Part shown: piece by piece, positions 38,903-47,503 of the stretch | Layout of the letters: each line of letters opens with the position of its first letter | How positions within the stretch are numbered: the stretch's first letter is position 1 | Origin: CALEMW01 sp035447065 | GTDB lineage: Bacteria; Krumholzibacteriota; Krumholzibacteriia; LZORAL124-64-63 | Reading direction: 5' to 3' | NCBI GenBank assembly: GCA_035447065.1 | Contig: DAOTGJ010000016.1 | Coordinates: 1-64,000, forward strand | Length of the DNA stretch: 64,000 bases | Translations under genes and position numbers: made by a program | Notes under the pieces: model-generated | What the model was told of the DNA's origin: nothing | The model's input: the letters and a program-made list of their open reading frames with translations, nothing else | The model's database searches: none

Positions 38903-40975
38903 ATGCCGCGCGAAGGCTTCCCCCTGGACGACGACCTCTTCATCCCCAAGGAGCTGAGCTGGCTGGCCTTCAACGCCCGCCTGCTGCAGGAGGCCGACGA
39001 TCCGGACGTGCCGCCCCTGGAGCGGCTGAAGTTCCTGGGCATCTACTCCAACAACCTGGACGAGTTCTACCGCGTGCGCGTGGCCACCCTGCGCCGGCTG
39101 GCGCGCCTGGGCCGCAAGAGCCGCGGCCTGATCCGCCACGACCCGGCGGAGGTGCTGGAACGCGTGCAGGCCGAGGCCCGCCGTCAGGCCGACCGCTTCA
39201 ACGCCCTGTACGGCCGGATCCTGGAGGACCTGGCCACCCACGGCATCCACGTGGTGGACGAGTCGGGACTGTCCAAGGCCCAGGCCGAGTTCGTGACCGC
39301 CTACTTCCGGGACAAGGTGCGGCACCGCATCAACCCCATCCTGCTGACCAAGACCACGGCCCTGCGCCCTCTGCAGGACCGCTCCATCTACCTGGCCGTG
39401 CGGCTGGAGGACTCGACGGGCGAGAAGCCGCCCCTGGACATCCTGATGGAGATGCCCACGGACGTGCTGCCCCGCTTCGTGATCCTGCCGGACCGCAAGC
39501 AGGATCGCTGCGTGATCTACCTGGACGACGTGATCCGCGCCAACCTGCACGAGATCTTCGCCATGTTCCCCCACGACGTGCGCCGCGCCTGGATGGTCAA
39601 GTTCTCCCGCGACGCCGACCTGGACCTGGACGACGACATCCAGGAGAGCTACATGGCGCGCATCACGCGCAGCCTCAAGAAGCGCGGCCACAGCTCCACG
39701 GTGCGCTTCGTGCACGACGCCACCATGCCGTCGGACCTGCTGGACGTGCTGCTGGAGAAGCTGGAGATCCCCCGCGACGACTCCGTGCATCCCGGCGCCC
39801 GCTACCACAACCGCTCGGACCTGGTGAAATTCCCGGACCTGGGCGTGCCGGGGCTGACCTACGCCCCCATCGCGCCCATCCCCCACCCGGACCTGCCCGC
39901 GGGGCGCAGCGGCTTCGAGGCCATGGCGGAGCGCGACATCCTGCTCCATTTCCCCTACCACCCCTACGACCACGTGCTGGACGTGCTGCGCGAGGCGGCC
40001 CTGGACGCCCGCGTCACCTCCATCCAGATCGCCCTCTACCGCGTGGCGCGGCACTCGGCGGTGGTCAACGCCCTGATCAACGCCCTGCGCAACGGCAAGG
40101 AGGTGACGGTGGTCATGGAGCTGCAGGCGCGGTTCGACGAGGAGGCCAACCTCCACTGGACCGAGCGCCTGCGCGAGGAGGGGGCGCGCGTGTTCGTGGA
40201 CGTGCCGGGCCTGAAGGTGCACGCCAAGGCCTGCCTGATCACGCGCCTGGAGCGCCGCCGGATGCGCCGCTACGCCATGATCGGCACGGGCAACTACAAC
40301 GAGGACACGGCGCGCTTCTACTCGGACCTCACGCTGATGACCGCGGACCCGGACCTGACCGACGAGGTCGCGCACATGTTCGACCTCATCCGCCGCCCCT
40401 ACCAGGCGTCGGCGTTCCGGCACCTGGTGGTCTCGCCCTACAACGCGCGCGAGGAGTTCACCCGCCGCGTGGAGCGCGAGATCGCCCTGGGCCCCCGCGG
40501 CCGCCTGGACGTGAAGCTCAACAACCTGAGCGACGACCTCATGGTGGCCAAGCTCTACGAGGCGTCGCGCGCCGGCGTGCCCGTGCGGCTGCTGGTGCGC
40601 GGCATGTTCTCGGTGCGGCCGGGGATCGCGGGCGTGAGCGAGAACATCCGCGCCGGCGGGCTCATCGACCGCTATCTGGAGCACGCGCGCATCATCGTGT
40701 TCGGCAACGACGGCGATCCCGAGGTCTGGATCGGCTCTGCGGACTGGCTGCCGCGCAACTTCGAGAAACGCATCGAGGTGATGGTGCCGATCCGCGAGCC
40801 GCGCCTCCGCGACCTCCTGCTCGCCCTCTTCGACCTGCACGACGCCGACACGGTGAAGACCCGCGTGCTCGACGCCGATCTGCGCAACTCCTACCGCGAG
40901 CCGCGCAAGCCGCGCGTGCGGGCCCAGGAGGCCACCTACCGCCTGCTGCGCGCCTGCGGAAAGGACGCCACGTGA
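38903..40975 (+). CDS. ppk: Polyphosphate kinase 1
   Basis: Ppk1 reversibly makes polyphosphate from ATP. The 690-residue protein has full family length: ELSWLAFNARLLQEADD at the N-terminus, FLGIYSNNLDEFYRVRVATL, HFPYHPYDHVLDVLREAA, ELQARFDEEANLHWTERL, and GLKVHAKACLITR, where the His is the predicted autophosphorylated residue. IGTGNYNEDTARFYSDLTLM and VWIGSADWLPRNFEKRIEVM are the C-terminal catalytic motifs. It sits between sixA (1-base gap) and ppx (4-base overlap), so all three are translated together. Confidence 0.96.
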   Translation: MPREGFPLDDDLFIPKELSWLAFNARLLQEADDPDVPPLERLKFLGIYSNNLDEFYRVRVATLRRLARLGRKSRGLIRHDPAEVLERVQAEARRQADRFNALYGRILEDLATHGIHVVDESGLSKAQAEFVTAYFRDKVRHRINPILLTKTTALRPLQDRSIYLAVRLEDSTGEKPPLDILMEMPTDVLPRFVILPDRKQDRCVIYLDDVIRANLHEIFAMFPHDVRRAWMVKFSRDADLDLDDDIQESYMARITRSLKKRGHSSTVRFVHDATMPSDLLDVLLEKLEIPRDDSVHPGARYHNRSDLVKFPDLGVPGLTYAPIAPIPHPDLPAGRSGFEAMAERDILLHFPYHPYDHVLDVLREAALDARVTSIQIALYRVARHSAVVNALINALRNGKEVTVVMELQARFDEEANLHWTERLREEGARVFVDVPGLKVHAKACLITRLERRRMRRYAMIGTGNYNEDTARFYSDLTLMTADPDLTDEVAHMFDLIRRPYQASAFRHLVVSPYNAREEFTRRVEREIALGPRGRLDVKLNNLSDDLMVAKLYEASRAGVPVRLLVRGMFSVRPGIAGVSENIRAGGLIDRYLEHARIIVFGNDGDPEVWIGSADWLPRNFEKRIEVMVPIREPRLRDLLLALFDLHDADTVKTRVLDADLRNSYREPRKPRVRAQEATYRLLRACGKDAT

Positions 40976-41865
40976 CGCCCGGAACCCCCTTCGCCGCCCT
41001 GGACGTGGGCTCCAACGCCATCCGGCTGCTCTTCGCGCGCGCCTTCCGCAACGGCGACGCCGTGGTCACCGTGAAGGAGTCCATGATCCGCATGCCCCTG
41101 CGCCTGGGCGAGGACGTGTTCCGCGACGGACGCATCGGCGACCGCACGGCCGAACGGCTGCTGGACACCATGCGCGCCTTCGCCCTGCTGGTGCGGGCCT
41201 ACGGTCCCGCGGCCTGCCGCGCCTGCGCCACGTCGGCCATGCGCCAGGCGGCGAACGGCGAGGAGCTGGCCGCGGCCATCCGCCGCGAGTCGGGGCTGGA
41301 GTTGGAGCTCATCGACGGCACGGAGGAGGCCAAGATCCTCTACGCCAACCACCTGTCCGTGCTCCTGCCCGAGGGGCAGGCGGCCCTCTTCGTGGACGTG
41401 GGCGGCGGCAGCACGGAGATCACGGTGATCCGCGACCACGTGGTGCTGGCCCAGCGCTCCTTCGCCATCGGCTCCGTGCGCCTGCTCAACGGCCGCGTGC
41501 CCGATGAGGAGTGGGACGAGCTCCGGCATTGGCTCAAGACGCGCGCCCGGCCCCACGGTCCCCTGCAGGCGGTGGGCAGCGGCGGCAACATCAACAAGAT
41601 CTTCAACCTCACGGGCCTGAAGAAGGGCCAGCCGGTGTCCTACCCGCTGATCAAGCACGTGGCCCTGACCATCGAGCCGTACGGGATGGAGGAGCGCATC
41701 CGCCTGCTGGGCCTGCGGCCCGACCGGGCCGACGTGATCCTGCCCGCGGCGCGCATCTACCTGGCGGTCATGAAGTGGTCGCGCGCGCAGCTCATGCACG
41801 TGCCGCAGGTGGGGCTGGCCGACGGCCTGGTGCAGGAGATGGCGCGGGCCCATCTGCCGGGCTGA
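40972..41865 (+). CDS. ppx: Ppx/GppA family exopolyphosphatase
   Basis: This enzyme degrades polyphosphate or pppGpp. The 297-residue protein has the N-terminal FAALDVGSNAIRLLFAR, ACATSAMRQAANGEELAAAI, ELIDGTEEAKILY and VDVGGGSTEITVIR, the phosphate-binding motifs of the ASKHA fold. It lacks the C-terminal HD-type extension of long Ppx proteins, so it is the short form. It starts at GTG overlapping the ppk stop as GTGA. Together with SixA and Ppk it makes a polyphosphate operon closed by a terminator. Confidence 0.93.
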   Translation: MTPGTPFAALDVGSNAIRLLFARAFRNGDAVVTVKESMIRMPLRLGEDVFRDGRIGDRTAERLLDTMRAFALLVRAYGPAACRACATSAMRQAANGEELAAAIRRESGLELELIDGTEEAKILYANHLSVLLPEGQAALFVDVGGGSTEITVIRDHVVLAQRSFAIGSVRLLNGRVPDEEWDELRHWLKTRARPHGPLQAVGSGGNINKIFNLTGLKKGQPVSYPLIKHVALTIEPYGMEERIRLLGLRPDRADVILPAARIYLAVMKWSRAQLMHVPQVGLADGLVQEMARAHLPG

Positions 41866-41891
41866 GCGGCGCGGCCGGCGGCGGCAAAAAG

Positions 41892-41923
41892 GAACGGGGC
41901 TCCCCAGGCGGGGAGCCCCGTTC
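41892..41923. terminator. Terminator hairpin after the polyphosphate operon
   Basis: GAACGGGGCTCCCC-AGGC-GGGGAGCCCCGTTC is a perfect 14-base stem between two convergent genes. On the minus strand it is followed by CTTTTTGCC, so it should also stop the SUMF1-like gene. Confidence 0.85.
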
Positions 41924-41952
41924 GCGTCGTGGACGTCCGCCGACGCCGTCGC

Positions 41953-43554
41953 TCAGCGCCCCTCCTCGGGGGGCAGGGTGCGCACGGGGCGGAAACCGAG
42001 ACGGCCGTGGGCCCAGAAGGCGTCGTAGCCGCCGCGGTTGGCGCTGCGGCACATCATGGCGAAGTCGAGGGCGGAACCGCCGCGCACGATGGCCGCGGAC
42101 GGGAGGACCTTGGCGGCCAGGTTCAGGTCCGCGGGCGGCGCCTGCTCCCACCGCGTGGCCCGGGTGAGCTCCTGGGCGTCCAGGCGCATCACGTAGGGAT
42201 CGGTCACGGGGCCCTCGGGATAGGTGTCCCAGCCGTCGGCGCACCACTCCCAGGCGTTGCCGTGCATGTCGTAGAGGCCCCAGCCGCTGGGCAGCTTGCG
42301 GGCCACGTCGTGCATGGCGCCGTCGCAGTGCCAGCCCACCAGCTGCAGGTTGGGGTCGTCGCAGATGGGGTTGACCACGGGGCCGGAGCTGAAGGCGTCG
42401 GTCTCGCCCGCGCGCGCCGCGTACTCCCACTCGGCCTCCGTGGGCAGGCGGTAGCCCTCCACGGCATAGGGGTCGGCACCCGTCGGCAGCCAGGTGTCGT
42501 GGTCGTAGGCCAGGGCCAGGCCCCCCTGCAGGTTCAGCCAGTCGCAGTAGGCCGCGGCGCCGAACCAGTTCATGCCGGTGGCGGGCTGGCTGGGCACGGC
42601 CGTGGCCAGGCTGTCCACGACCGTGCGGACGGTCAGGTTGCCCAGGGTGGGATGGAGCAGGGGCACGCGGCCCGACCCCAGGTTGTCGAACAGCGTGACG
42701 ATGGTGTCCATCCGCACCGTGAAGGAGTCCACGGTGAAGAAGGTGGTGTCGGGATTCAGGAAGAGCGAGTCCCAGCGGGCGTGGCCCTGGTCCAGGGCCC
42801 AGGCCGCCAGGTTGGCGTAGCTCAGGGCGGTGACCTCGCGCGCGGCGATCATGTAGTCGTTGGTGAGGGTGACCTCGTGGGCGTCCTCGTCGGACTGGCG
42901 GCCCCACTCGTCCGCGGGCGAGCCCATGCTGAAGGTGCCGGCGGGCACGTACTCGAAGCCGGCGGGCAGGTCCACGTCCACCACGAAGCCGGCGCTGAAG
43001 GTCAGCTCGTCGCCGAACACGGTGCCGGCCTGACGGGTGGGTCCGGTGTTGAGCCAGCCCGCGGGGGCGGACCAGGTGATCTCGTAGCGGCCGGCGTCCA
43101 CGTCGGCGAGGACGGCGGTGCCCACGCCCTGGAGCACCAGGCCTTCGCTGCCGCGGAGGGTCCAGGCCGCGCCGGCGGCGTCGGCGTCGCCCTCCAGCAC
43201 CACGGTGCTGGGCACGTTCTCGCGGTACTCGCCGCTGACCACGCCCGGCTCTTCGCCCACTTCCACGGCCACGGTGTGCGGCCAGGGGCGCACCCAGCCC
43301 TCCACGGCCGACCAGGTCAGCTCGTAGGAGCCGGGAGCCAGGTTCCCCAGCTCCCGCGTGCCGACGCCCTGGGCGTGGTAGCCGTCGGGACCGGTGAGCG
43401 TCCAGGGGGTGGCCAACGTCGCGGGAGCGGTCAGCACGTCCAGCCGGGCGCCGCCCGGGGCGGCGGGGCCCTCGTCCCGACCGCAGCCGCCGAGACCGGA
43501 CAGGGACAGGACGATGACGGCGGCAAGGACGGCCCAGGGAGTCTTTCGGGACAT
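41953..43554 (-). CDS. Lipoprotein with PEGA-like repeats and SUMF1/FGE-fold domain
   Basis: The 533-residue protein has a lipoprotein signal (VIVLSLSGLGGC, lipid on Cys24). Two PEGA-like repeats follow: residues about 45-110 (TPWTLTGPDGYHAQGVGTREL...GSYELTWSAVEGW) and about 115-190 (AAWTLRGSEGLVLQGVGTAVL...GRYEITWSAPAGW). The C-terminal half is the formylglycine-generating-enzyme fold: FSMGSPADEWGRQSDEDAHE, REVTALSYANL, RLPTEAEWEYAARAG, GLYDMHGNAWEWCADGW and RGGSALDF...GRLGFRPV. The paired cysteines used by true sulfatase-activating enzymes are absent from the last segment, so catalysis is unlikely and binding is more probable. It has its own promoter. Confidence 0.85.
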   Translation of the reverse strand: MSRKTPWAVLAAVIVLSLSGLGGCGRDEGPAAPGGARLDVLTAPATLATPWTLTGPDGYHAQGVGTRELGNLAPGSYELTWSAVEGWVRPWPHTVAVEVGEEPGVVSGEYRENVPSTVVLEGDADAAGAAWTLRGSEGLVLQGVGTAVLADVDAGRYEITWSAPAGWLNTGPTRQAGTVFGDELTFSAGFVVDVDLPAGFEYVPAGTFSMGSPADEWGRQSDEDAHEVTLTNDYMIAAREVTALSYANLAAWALDQGHARWDSLFLNPDTTFFTVDSFTVRMDTIVTLFDNLGSGRVPLLHPTLGNLTVRTVVDSLATAVPSQPATGMNWFGAAAYCDWLNLQGGLALAYDHDTWLPTGADPYAVEGYRLPTEAEWEYAARAGETDAFSSGPVVNPICDDPNLQLVGWHCDGAMHDVARKLPSGWGLYDMHGNAWEWCADGWDTYPEGPVTDPYVMRLDAQELTRATRWEQAPPADLNLAAKVLPSAAIVRGGSALDFAMMCRSANRGGYDAFWAHGRLGFRPVRTLPPEEGR

Positions 43555-43636
43555 GATCGACCTCGCGAGGGGGTTGGGACCATGGGACAGGCAACAGGAG
43601 GCGGGCCGGTCCGGCCGACCCGCGCATCTGTCACGT

Positions 43637-43666
43637 ATAATAGGGATTGGCCGCGCGACGCGTCAA
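43637..43666 (-). promoter_or_regulatory. Sigma-70-type promoter of the SUMF1-fold lipoprotein gene
   Basis: On the minus strand TTGACG (43666-43661), 18 bases and TATTAT (43642-43637), some 80 bases upstream of the ATG at 43554. Confidence 0.7.
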
Positions 43667-43674
43667 GGCGAGGG

Positions 43675-44721
43675 TCACCCGACCAGGCGCTGGCGGGCGG
43701 CCGTCACGGCCGCGTCGGCCTCGTCCACGAGCTGGGTCAGGATCTCGCGCATGGGCTGCGTCTTGTGCACCAGGCCCACGGACTGGCCCGCCATGAGCGA
43801 TCCCTTCTCGATGTTGCCGTCCACGGCGCCCTCGCGCAACGAGCCCACCCAGTACTCCTCCACCTTGTACTGGGCGTCCTGACGGCTGATCTCGCCCTTG
43901 GCCAGCTTCTCCAGCAGCTCGAGCTGGAGCTCGCCGAAGCGGTCCATGGCCTGGTTCTTCAGGGCGCGCACGGCCACCACCGGCAGGCGCGAGCTGTACT
44001 GGGGGGTGCTGATGGCCTCGCGGGCGCGGGCGCGGATGAAGGCTTCCTTGAACTTGGGATGGGCCTGGCACTCGTCCGCCACCACGAACCGCGTGCCGAG
44101 CTGGGCGCCCGCAGCGCCCATGAGCACCAGGTGGCCGATCATGCCCCCGTGGGCGATGCCGCCCGCCACGAAGATGGGCAGCTGCGCCGCGTACGGGATG
44201 AGGATGTCCTGCAGCAGCACCGCGGTGGACACGTGGCCGATGTGGCCGCCCGCCTCGCTCCCCTCCAGGACCAGGGCGTCGGCCCCGTAGTTGATCATGC
44301 GCTCGGCGATGGACGCCGTGGATGCGAAGCACACCACCTTGGCGCCGCTGGCCTTGGCCTGCTCCACGTCGCTCTGGCGCGGGATGGAGCCGGCGAAGAC
44401 GATGTGGCTCATCTTCTTCTCGCAGCAGATGTCCAGGTGCGCCTTGTAGTTGGGGGCGATCACGATGATGTTCGCGGCGAAGGGGCGCTCCGTCAGGCCG
44501 CGGGTCTCGTCGATGGCCGCGGCGAACAGCTCCGGCGGCATGTTGCCGCCGGCCAGCGAGGCGAAGCCCCCCATGTTGCTGACCGTGGAGACCAGCTTGG
44601 GGTCCGAGATCCAGGTCATGGCGCCGCACATGATGGGCAGCTCGCAGCCCAGGAACTCCTGGCCGCGGCCCCAGAGGGCGTTCAGGGCGGGGGTGGATCG
44701 TACGGGAGCATAGGTCGCCAT
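43675..44721 (-). CDS. Nitronate monooxygenase / FabK-like FMN enzyme
   Basis: The 348-residue protein is a TIM-barrel FMN enzyme: LGCELPIMCGAMTWISDPKL, VSNMGGFASLAGGNMPPELF, FAANIIVIAPNYKAHLD, DALVLEGSEAGGHIGH, IFVAGGIAHGGMIGHLVLMG and AAGAQLGTRFVVADECQAHP are its landmarks. This family contains 2-nitropropane dioxygenases and the enoyl-ACP reductase FabK; sequence alone does not separate them. The gene follows the EMO-like gene on the same strand after 107 bases containing a hairpin. That neighbour suggests a role in fatty-acid or acyl-CoA redox chemistry. The start has GAGGCAACC ahead. Confidence 0.82.
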   Translation of the reverse strand: MATYAPVRSTPALNALWGRGQEFLGCELPIMCGAMTWISDPKLVSTVSNMGGFASLAGGNMPPELFAAAIDETRGLTERPFAANIIVIAPNYKAHLDICCEKKMSHIVFAGSIPRQSDVEQAKASGAKVVCFASTASIAERMINYGADALVLEGSEAGGHIGHVSTAVLLQDILIPYAAQLPIFVAGGIAHGGMIGHLVLMGAAGAQLGTRFVVADECQAHPKFKEAFIRARAREAISTPQYSSRLPVVAVRALKNQAMDRFGELQLELLEKLAKGEISRQDAQYKVEEYWVGSLREGAVDGNIEKGSLMAGQSVGLVHKTQPMREILTQLVDEADAAVTAARQRLVG

Positions 44722-44750
44722 GGTTGCCTCGCTTTCTTCGTCCAACGGAG

Positions 44751-44776
44751 CGACCCCGCCGGGGCCGGCGGGGTCG
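44751..44776. other. Perfect 12-base hairpin between the EMO-like and FMN-enzyme genes
   Basis: CGACCCCGCCGG-GG-CCGGCGGGGTCG. No T-run follows on the minus strand, so partial termination or transcript stabilisation are both possible. Confidence 0.5.
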
Positions 44777-44828
44777 TCGCATGATGGGGGCGATCCGCCG
44801 GGATTGCAAGACCGGAGCGGGCGGACCC

Positions 44829-46832
44829 TCAATCGGCGAGCTGGCGCTCCACCAGCTCCACCAGGTCCAGGGCGGCCAGGGTCTCGCCGCGGTCCGTCTC
44901 CTTGATCCCGTCGCCCAGCATGGTCAGGCAGAAGGGGCAGGCCGACGCCACCTCGCGGGCGCCGGTGCCCGCGGCCTCGGCCACGCGGTTCTGGTTGATG
45001 CGCTCGCCCAGGGTCTCCTCCATGAACATGCGGGCGCCGCCGGCGCCGCAGCAGAAGCCGTCGCGGCGGCTGCGCGCCATCTCCACGCGCTCCAGGCCCA
45101 GGGCGTCCACGATCTCCCGCGGCGCGTCGTAGATGCCGTTGTGGCGGCCCAGGTAGCAGGAGTCGTGGTAGGTGACCTTGGAGGCGGCGTCGCGTCGCAC
45201 CTTGAGGCGGCCGTCGGCCAGCAGCTCCGCCAGGAGCTGGGTGTGGTGGATGACCTCCACGCCCGTCAGCTCGAACTGGGGGTACTCGTTGGCGATCATG
45301 TTGAAGCAGTGGGGGCAGGCGGTGACCACCTTGCCCACCTGGTACTTCCGGAACGTGGCCACGTTCTGCTGGGCCTGCATCTCGAAGAGGTACTCGTGGC
45401 CCATGCGCCGCGCCGGGTCGCCGCAGCAGCCCTCCTCCTTGCCCAGCACGGCGAAGCTCACGCCCGCCTTGGTCATGAGGCGGCAGAGGGCGCGCAGCAC
45501 GTCCTTGTTCCGCTCGTCGTAGGCCCCGGCGCAGCCCACGAAGAGCAGGTAGTCGGCGCGGCCGGTCTCGTAGAGGCGCGGCACCTCCAGCTCGCCGATC
45601 CAGTCCTCCCGCGCGCCGCTGGAGGCGTTCCACGGGTTGGAGTTGGTCTCCAGGCCGCGCACGGCGTTGGCCAGGGCCGGCTCCATGCTGGCCTCGGTCA
45701 TCATCAGGTAGCGGCGCTGGTCGATGACGTGGTTCACGTGCTCGATGGCCACCGGGCACACGGTCTGGCAGTAGCCGCAGGTGGTGCAGGCCCAGAGCAC
45801 GTCGGGATCGATGACGCCGCCCGCCATCAGCGGCCGCTCGATGGCCGCCGCCGCCGCCGCCGCCTCCTGCGCACGTCCGGCCGCCTTCAGCTTGCCGACG
45901 CTCTGCAGCTCCCCGGCGATGGAGTACAGGTGGTCCCGTTCCGCCACGATCAGCTCCCGCGGCTTCAGGGGCTTGCCCGTGGTGGCGGTGGGGCAGTGCA
46001 CGGTGCAGCGGCCGCACTCGGTGCAGGAGTACATGTCCAGGATGCGCCGCCAGGAGAAGTCCTCCACCTTGCCCACGCCGAAGGTCTCGCGCCCCTCGAA
46101 CTCCATGCGCGCGGGCGAGGCCGGCGCGCCCAGCTTCATGGTGAACACGCTGGGCAGGGCCGTGATCACGTGGAAGTGCTTGCCGAAGGGCAGGAAGTTC
46201 AGGAACGCCAGCACCAGCACGATGTGACCCCAGAACATGGCCGCATGCCAGCCGTGGACCGTGGCCTCCGGCAGGCCGGCGAAGGCGCCGGAGACGGCCG
46301 TGGACACGTAGGCCCAGCCGCGCTCGGGGTGGTGGGGCTCCAGGGCGAAGAGGGCGGCGTCGCCCAGCAGGTCCGTGAGCATGAGCGCGGCGATCCACAG
46401 CAGGATCAGCACGCCCTCCAGGTTGAGGTGCAGCCGCTCGGGCCGCAGCACCAGGCGCCGGTAGAGGCCGGTGAGGATGGCCGCCAGCACCACCACCACG
46501 AAGGTGTCCTTCAGCGCCATGTACAGCCCGCCCAGGACGCCGGGCAGGAGCTGGAAGTCTGCGTCGAAGCCGCGGCCGATCAGGGTCACGGTGCGCAGCG
46601 ACACGGCCAGGAAGCCGAAGAAGATGGCCGCGTGCATCCAGCCGGCCGCCGGCTCCCACAGCAGCCGCTCCTGCCCGAACCCCACCACGAGCAGCCGCCG
46701 CAGGCGTTCCCAGGGCCGATCCAGCCGGTTCTCCGGCTCCGCGGCCCGCAGCAGCCACAGGCGCTTGGCGATGGTGTCGGCGAAGAGCGCCAGGGCGGCC
46801 AGGAGGATGGCGGTCATCAGCACGGGATTCAT
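44829..46832 (-). CDS. Membrane Fe-S oxidoreductase, EMO-type ETF:quinone oxidoreductase candidate
   Basis: The 667-residue protein joins a membrane domain to heterodisulfide-reductase-type Fe-S modules. Residues 1-225 contain about six transmembrane helices with His residues suited to haem b (GWMHAAIFFGFLAVSLRTV, VHGWHAAMFWGHIVLVLAFL). Two [4Fe-4S] motifs follow, CTECGRCTVHCP near 268 and CTTCGYCQTVCP near 347. The C-terminus has two CCG domains (VGCAGAYDERN...EGCCGDPARR...CPHCFN and YHDSCYLGRH...FCCGAGGARMF...CPFCLT). This layout is that of EMO, proposed to move electrons from ETF to (mena)quinone in Geobacter and syntrophs. With etfBA in the same region, that role is likely. Electron direction is not determined by sequence. 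Confidence 0.85.
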   Translation of the reverse strand: MNPVLMTAILLAALALFADTIAKRLWLLRAAEPENRLDRPWERLRRLLVVGFGQERLLWEPAAGWMHAAIFFGFLAVSLRTVTLIGRGFDADFQLLPGVLGGLYMALKDTFVVVVLAAILTGLYRRLVLRPERLHLNLEGVLILLWIAALMLTDLLGDAALFALEPHHPERGWAYVSTAVSGAFAGLPEATVHGWHAAMFWGHIVLVLAFLNFLPFGKHFHVITALPSVFTMKLGAPASPARMEFEGRETFGVGKVEDFSWRRILDMYSCTECGRCTVHCPTATTGKPLKPRELIVAERDHLYSIAGELQSVGKLKAAGRAQEAAAAAAAIERPLMAGGVIDPDVLWACTTCGYCQTVCPVAIEHVNHVIDQRRYLMMTEASMEPALANAVRGLETNSNPWNASSGAREDWIGELEVPRLYETGRADYLLFVGCAGAYDERNKDVLRALCRLMTKAGVSFAVLGKEEGCCGDPARRMGHEYLFEMQAQQNVATFRKYQVGKVVTACPHCFNMIANEYPQFELTGVEVIHHTQLLAELLADGRLKVRRDAASKVTYHDSCYLGRHNGIYDAPREIVDALGLERVEMARSRRDGFCCGAGGARMFMEETLGERINQNRVAEAAGTGAREVASACPFCLTMLGDGIKETDRGETLAALDLVELVERQLAD

Positions 46833-47022
46833 GGCGGCTCCTCATCGGGGTGGCACGGACTCCTTGGTCGAAGATTAACAACCGCTTGGCGGCCTGGGAA
46901 CCCAGAATTTCCCCCCGTCTCCCGCGCGCTGGACAAGCCCCGGCACGCGACTTAGACTGGCCCCTGGATCCGTCCCCAGAACCCCGCCGCGGCCCCGTCG
47001 CGGCCGTCGCCAAGGAGGCTGC

Positions 47023-47463
47023 ATGGGCCACGACATCGGTCCCGTCTCTCCCGGTCCGGAGCTCGACGCCGTCATCCTGCGCGTGCTGCAGGGCATGCGC
47101 CGCATCGCGGTGGTGGGCATCTCGGACAATCCCGAGCGCGCCAGCCACGGCATCGCCCGCTTCCTGGCGGGCCAGGGCTTCGAGGTGGTGGGCGTGAATC
47201 CCGTCCTGGACGCGTTTCCCGGGGTCAAGATCTACCCGTCCCTGGCCGATATTCCCGGGACCGTGGACGTGGTGGACGTGTTCCGCCGCAGCGACGCCGT
47301 GCCCGGGATCGTGGACGCCGCCATCGCGCGCGGCGACGGCGCGGTTTGGCTGCAGGAGGGCGTCAGCCACCCGGAAGCCGAGGACCGCGCCCGCGCGGCC
47401 GGCCTGGACGTCGTGGCCGACCGCTGCATCTACAAGGACTGGCTGCGCCTGATGAACGCCTGA
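47023..47463 (+). CDS. CoA-binding domain protein (YccU-like)
   Basis: The 146-residue protein is a single Rossmann-like CoA-binding domain: RRIAVVGISDNPERASHGIA, GFEVVGVNPVLDAFPGVKIY, VDVVDVFRRSDAVPGIVDAA and VWLQEGVSHPEAEDRAR, ending DRCIYKDWLRLMN with the family Cys near the C-terminus. Family members bind CoA or acyl-CoA and are otherwise uncharacterised. AAGGAGG sits upstream. It is 40 bases before ugd but functionally unrelated as far as can be seen. Confidence 0.9.
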   Translation: MGHDIGPVSPGPELDAVILRVLQGMRRIAVVGISDNPERASHGIARFLAGQGFEVVGVNPVLDAFPGVKIYPSLADIPGTVDVVDVFRRSDAVPGIVDAAIARGDGAVWLQEGVSHPEAEDRARAAGLDVVADRCIYKDWLRLMNA

Positions 47464-47503
47464 GGGGCGTCATCGCCTCTTTCATCGAACCAAGGAGTCT
47501 TGC

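Noticed and set aside
41953..43554. True formylglycine-generating (sulfatase-activating) enzyme
   Set aside because: The paired catalytic cysteines near the C-terminal end are missing; only the fold is supported.
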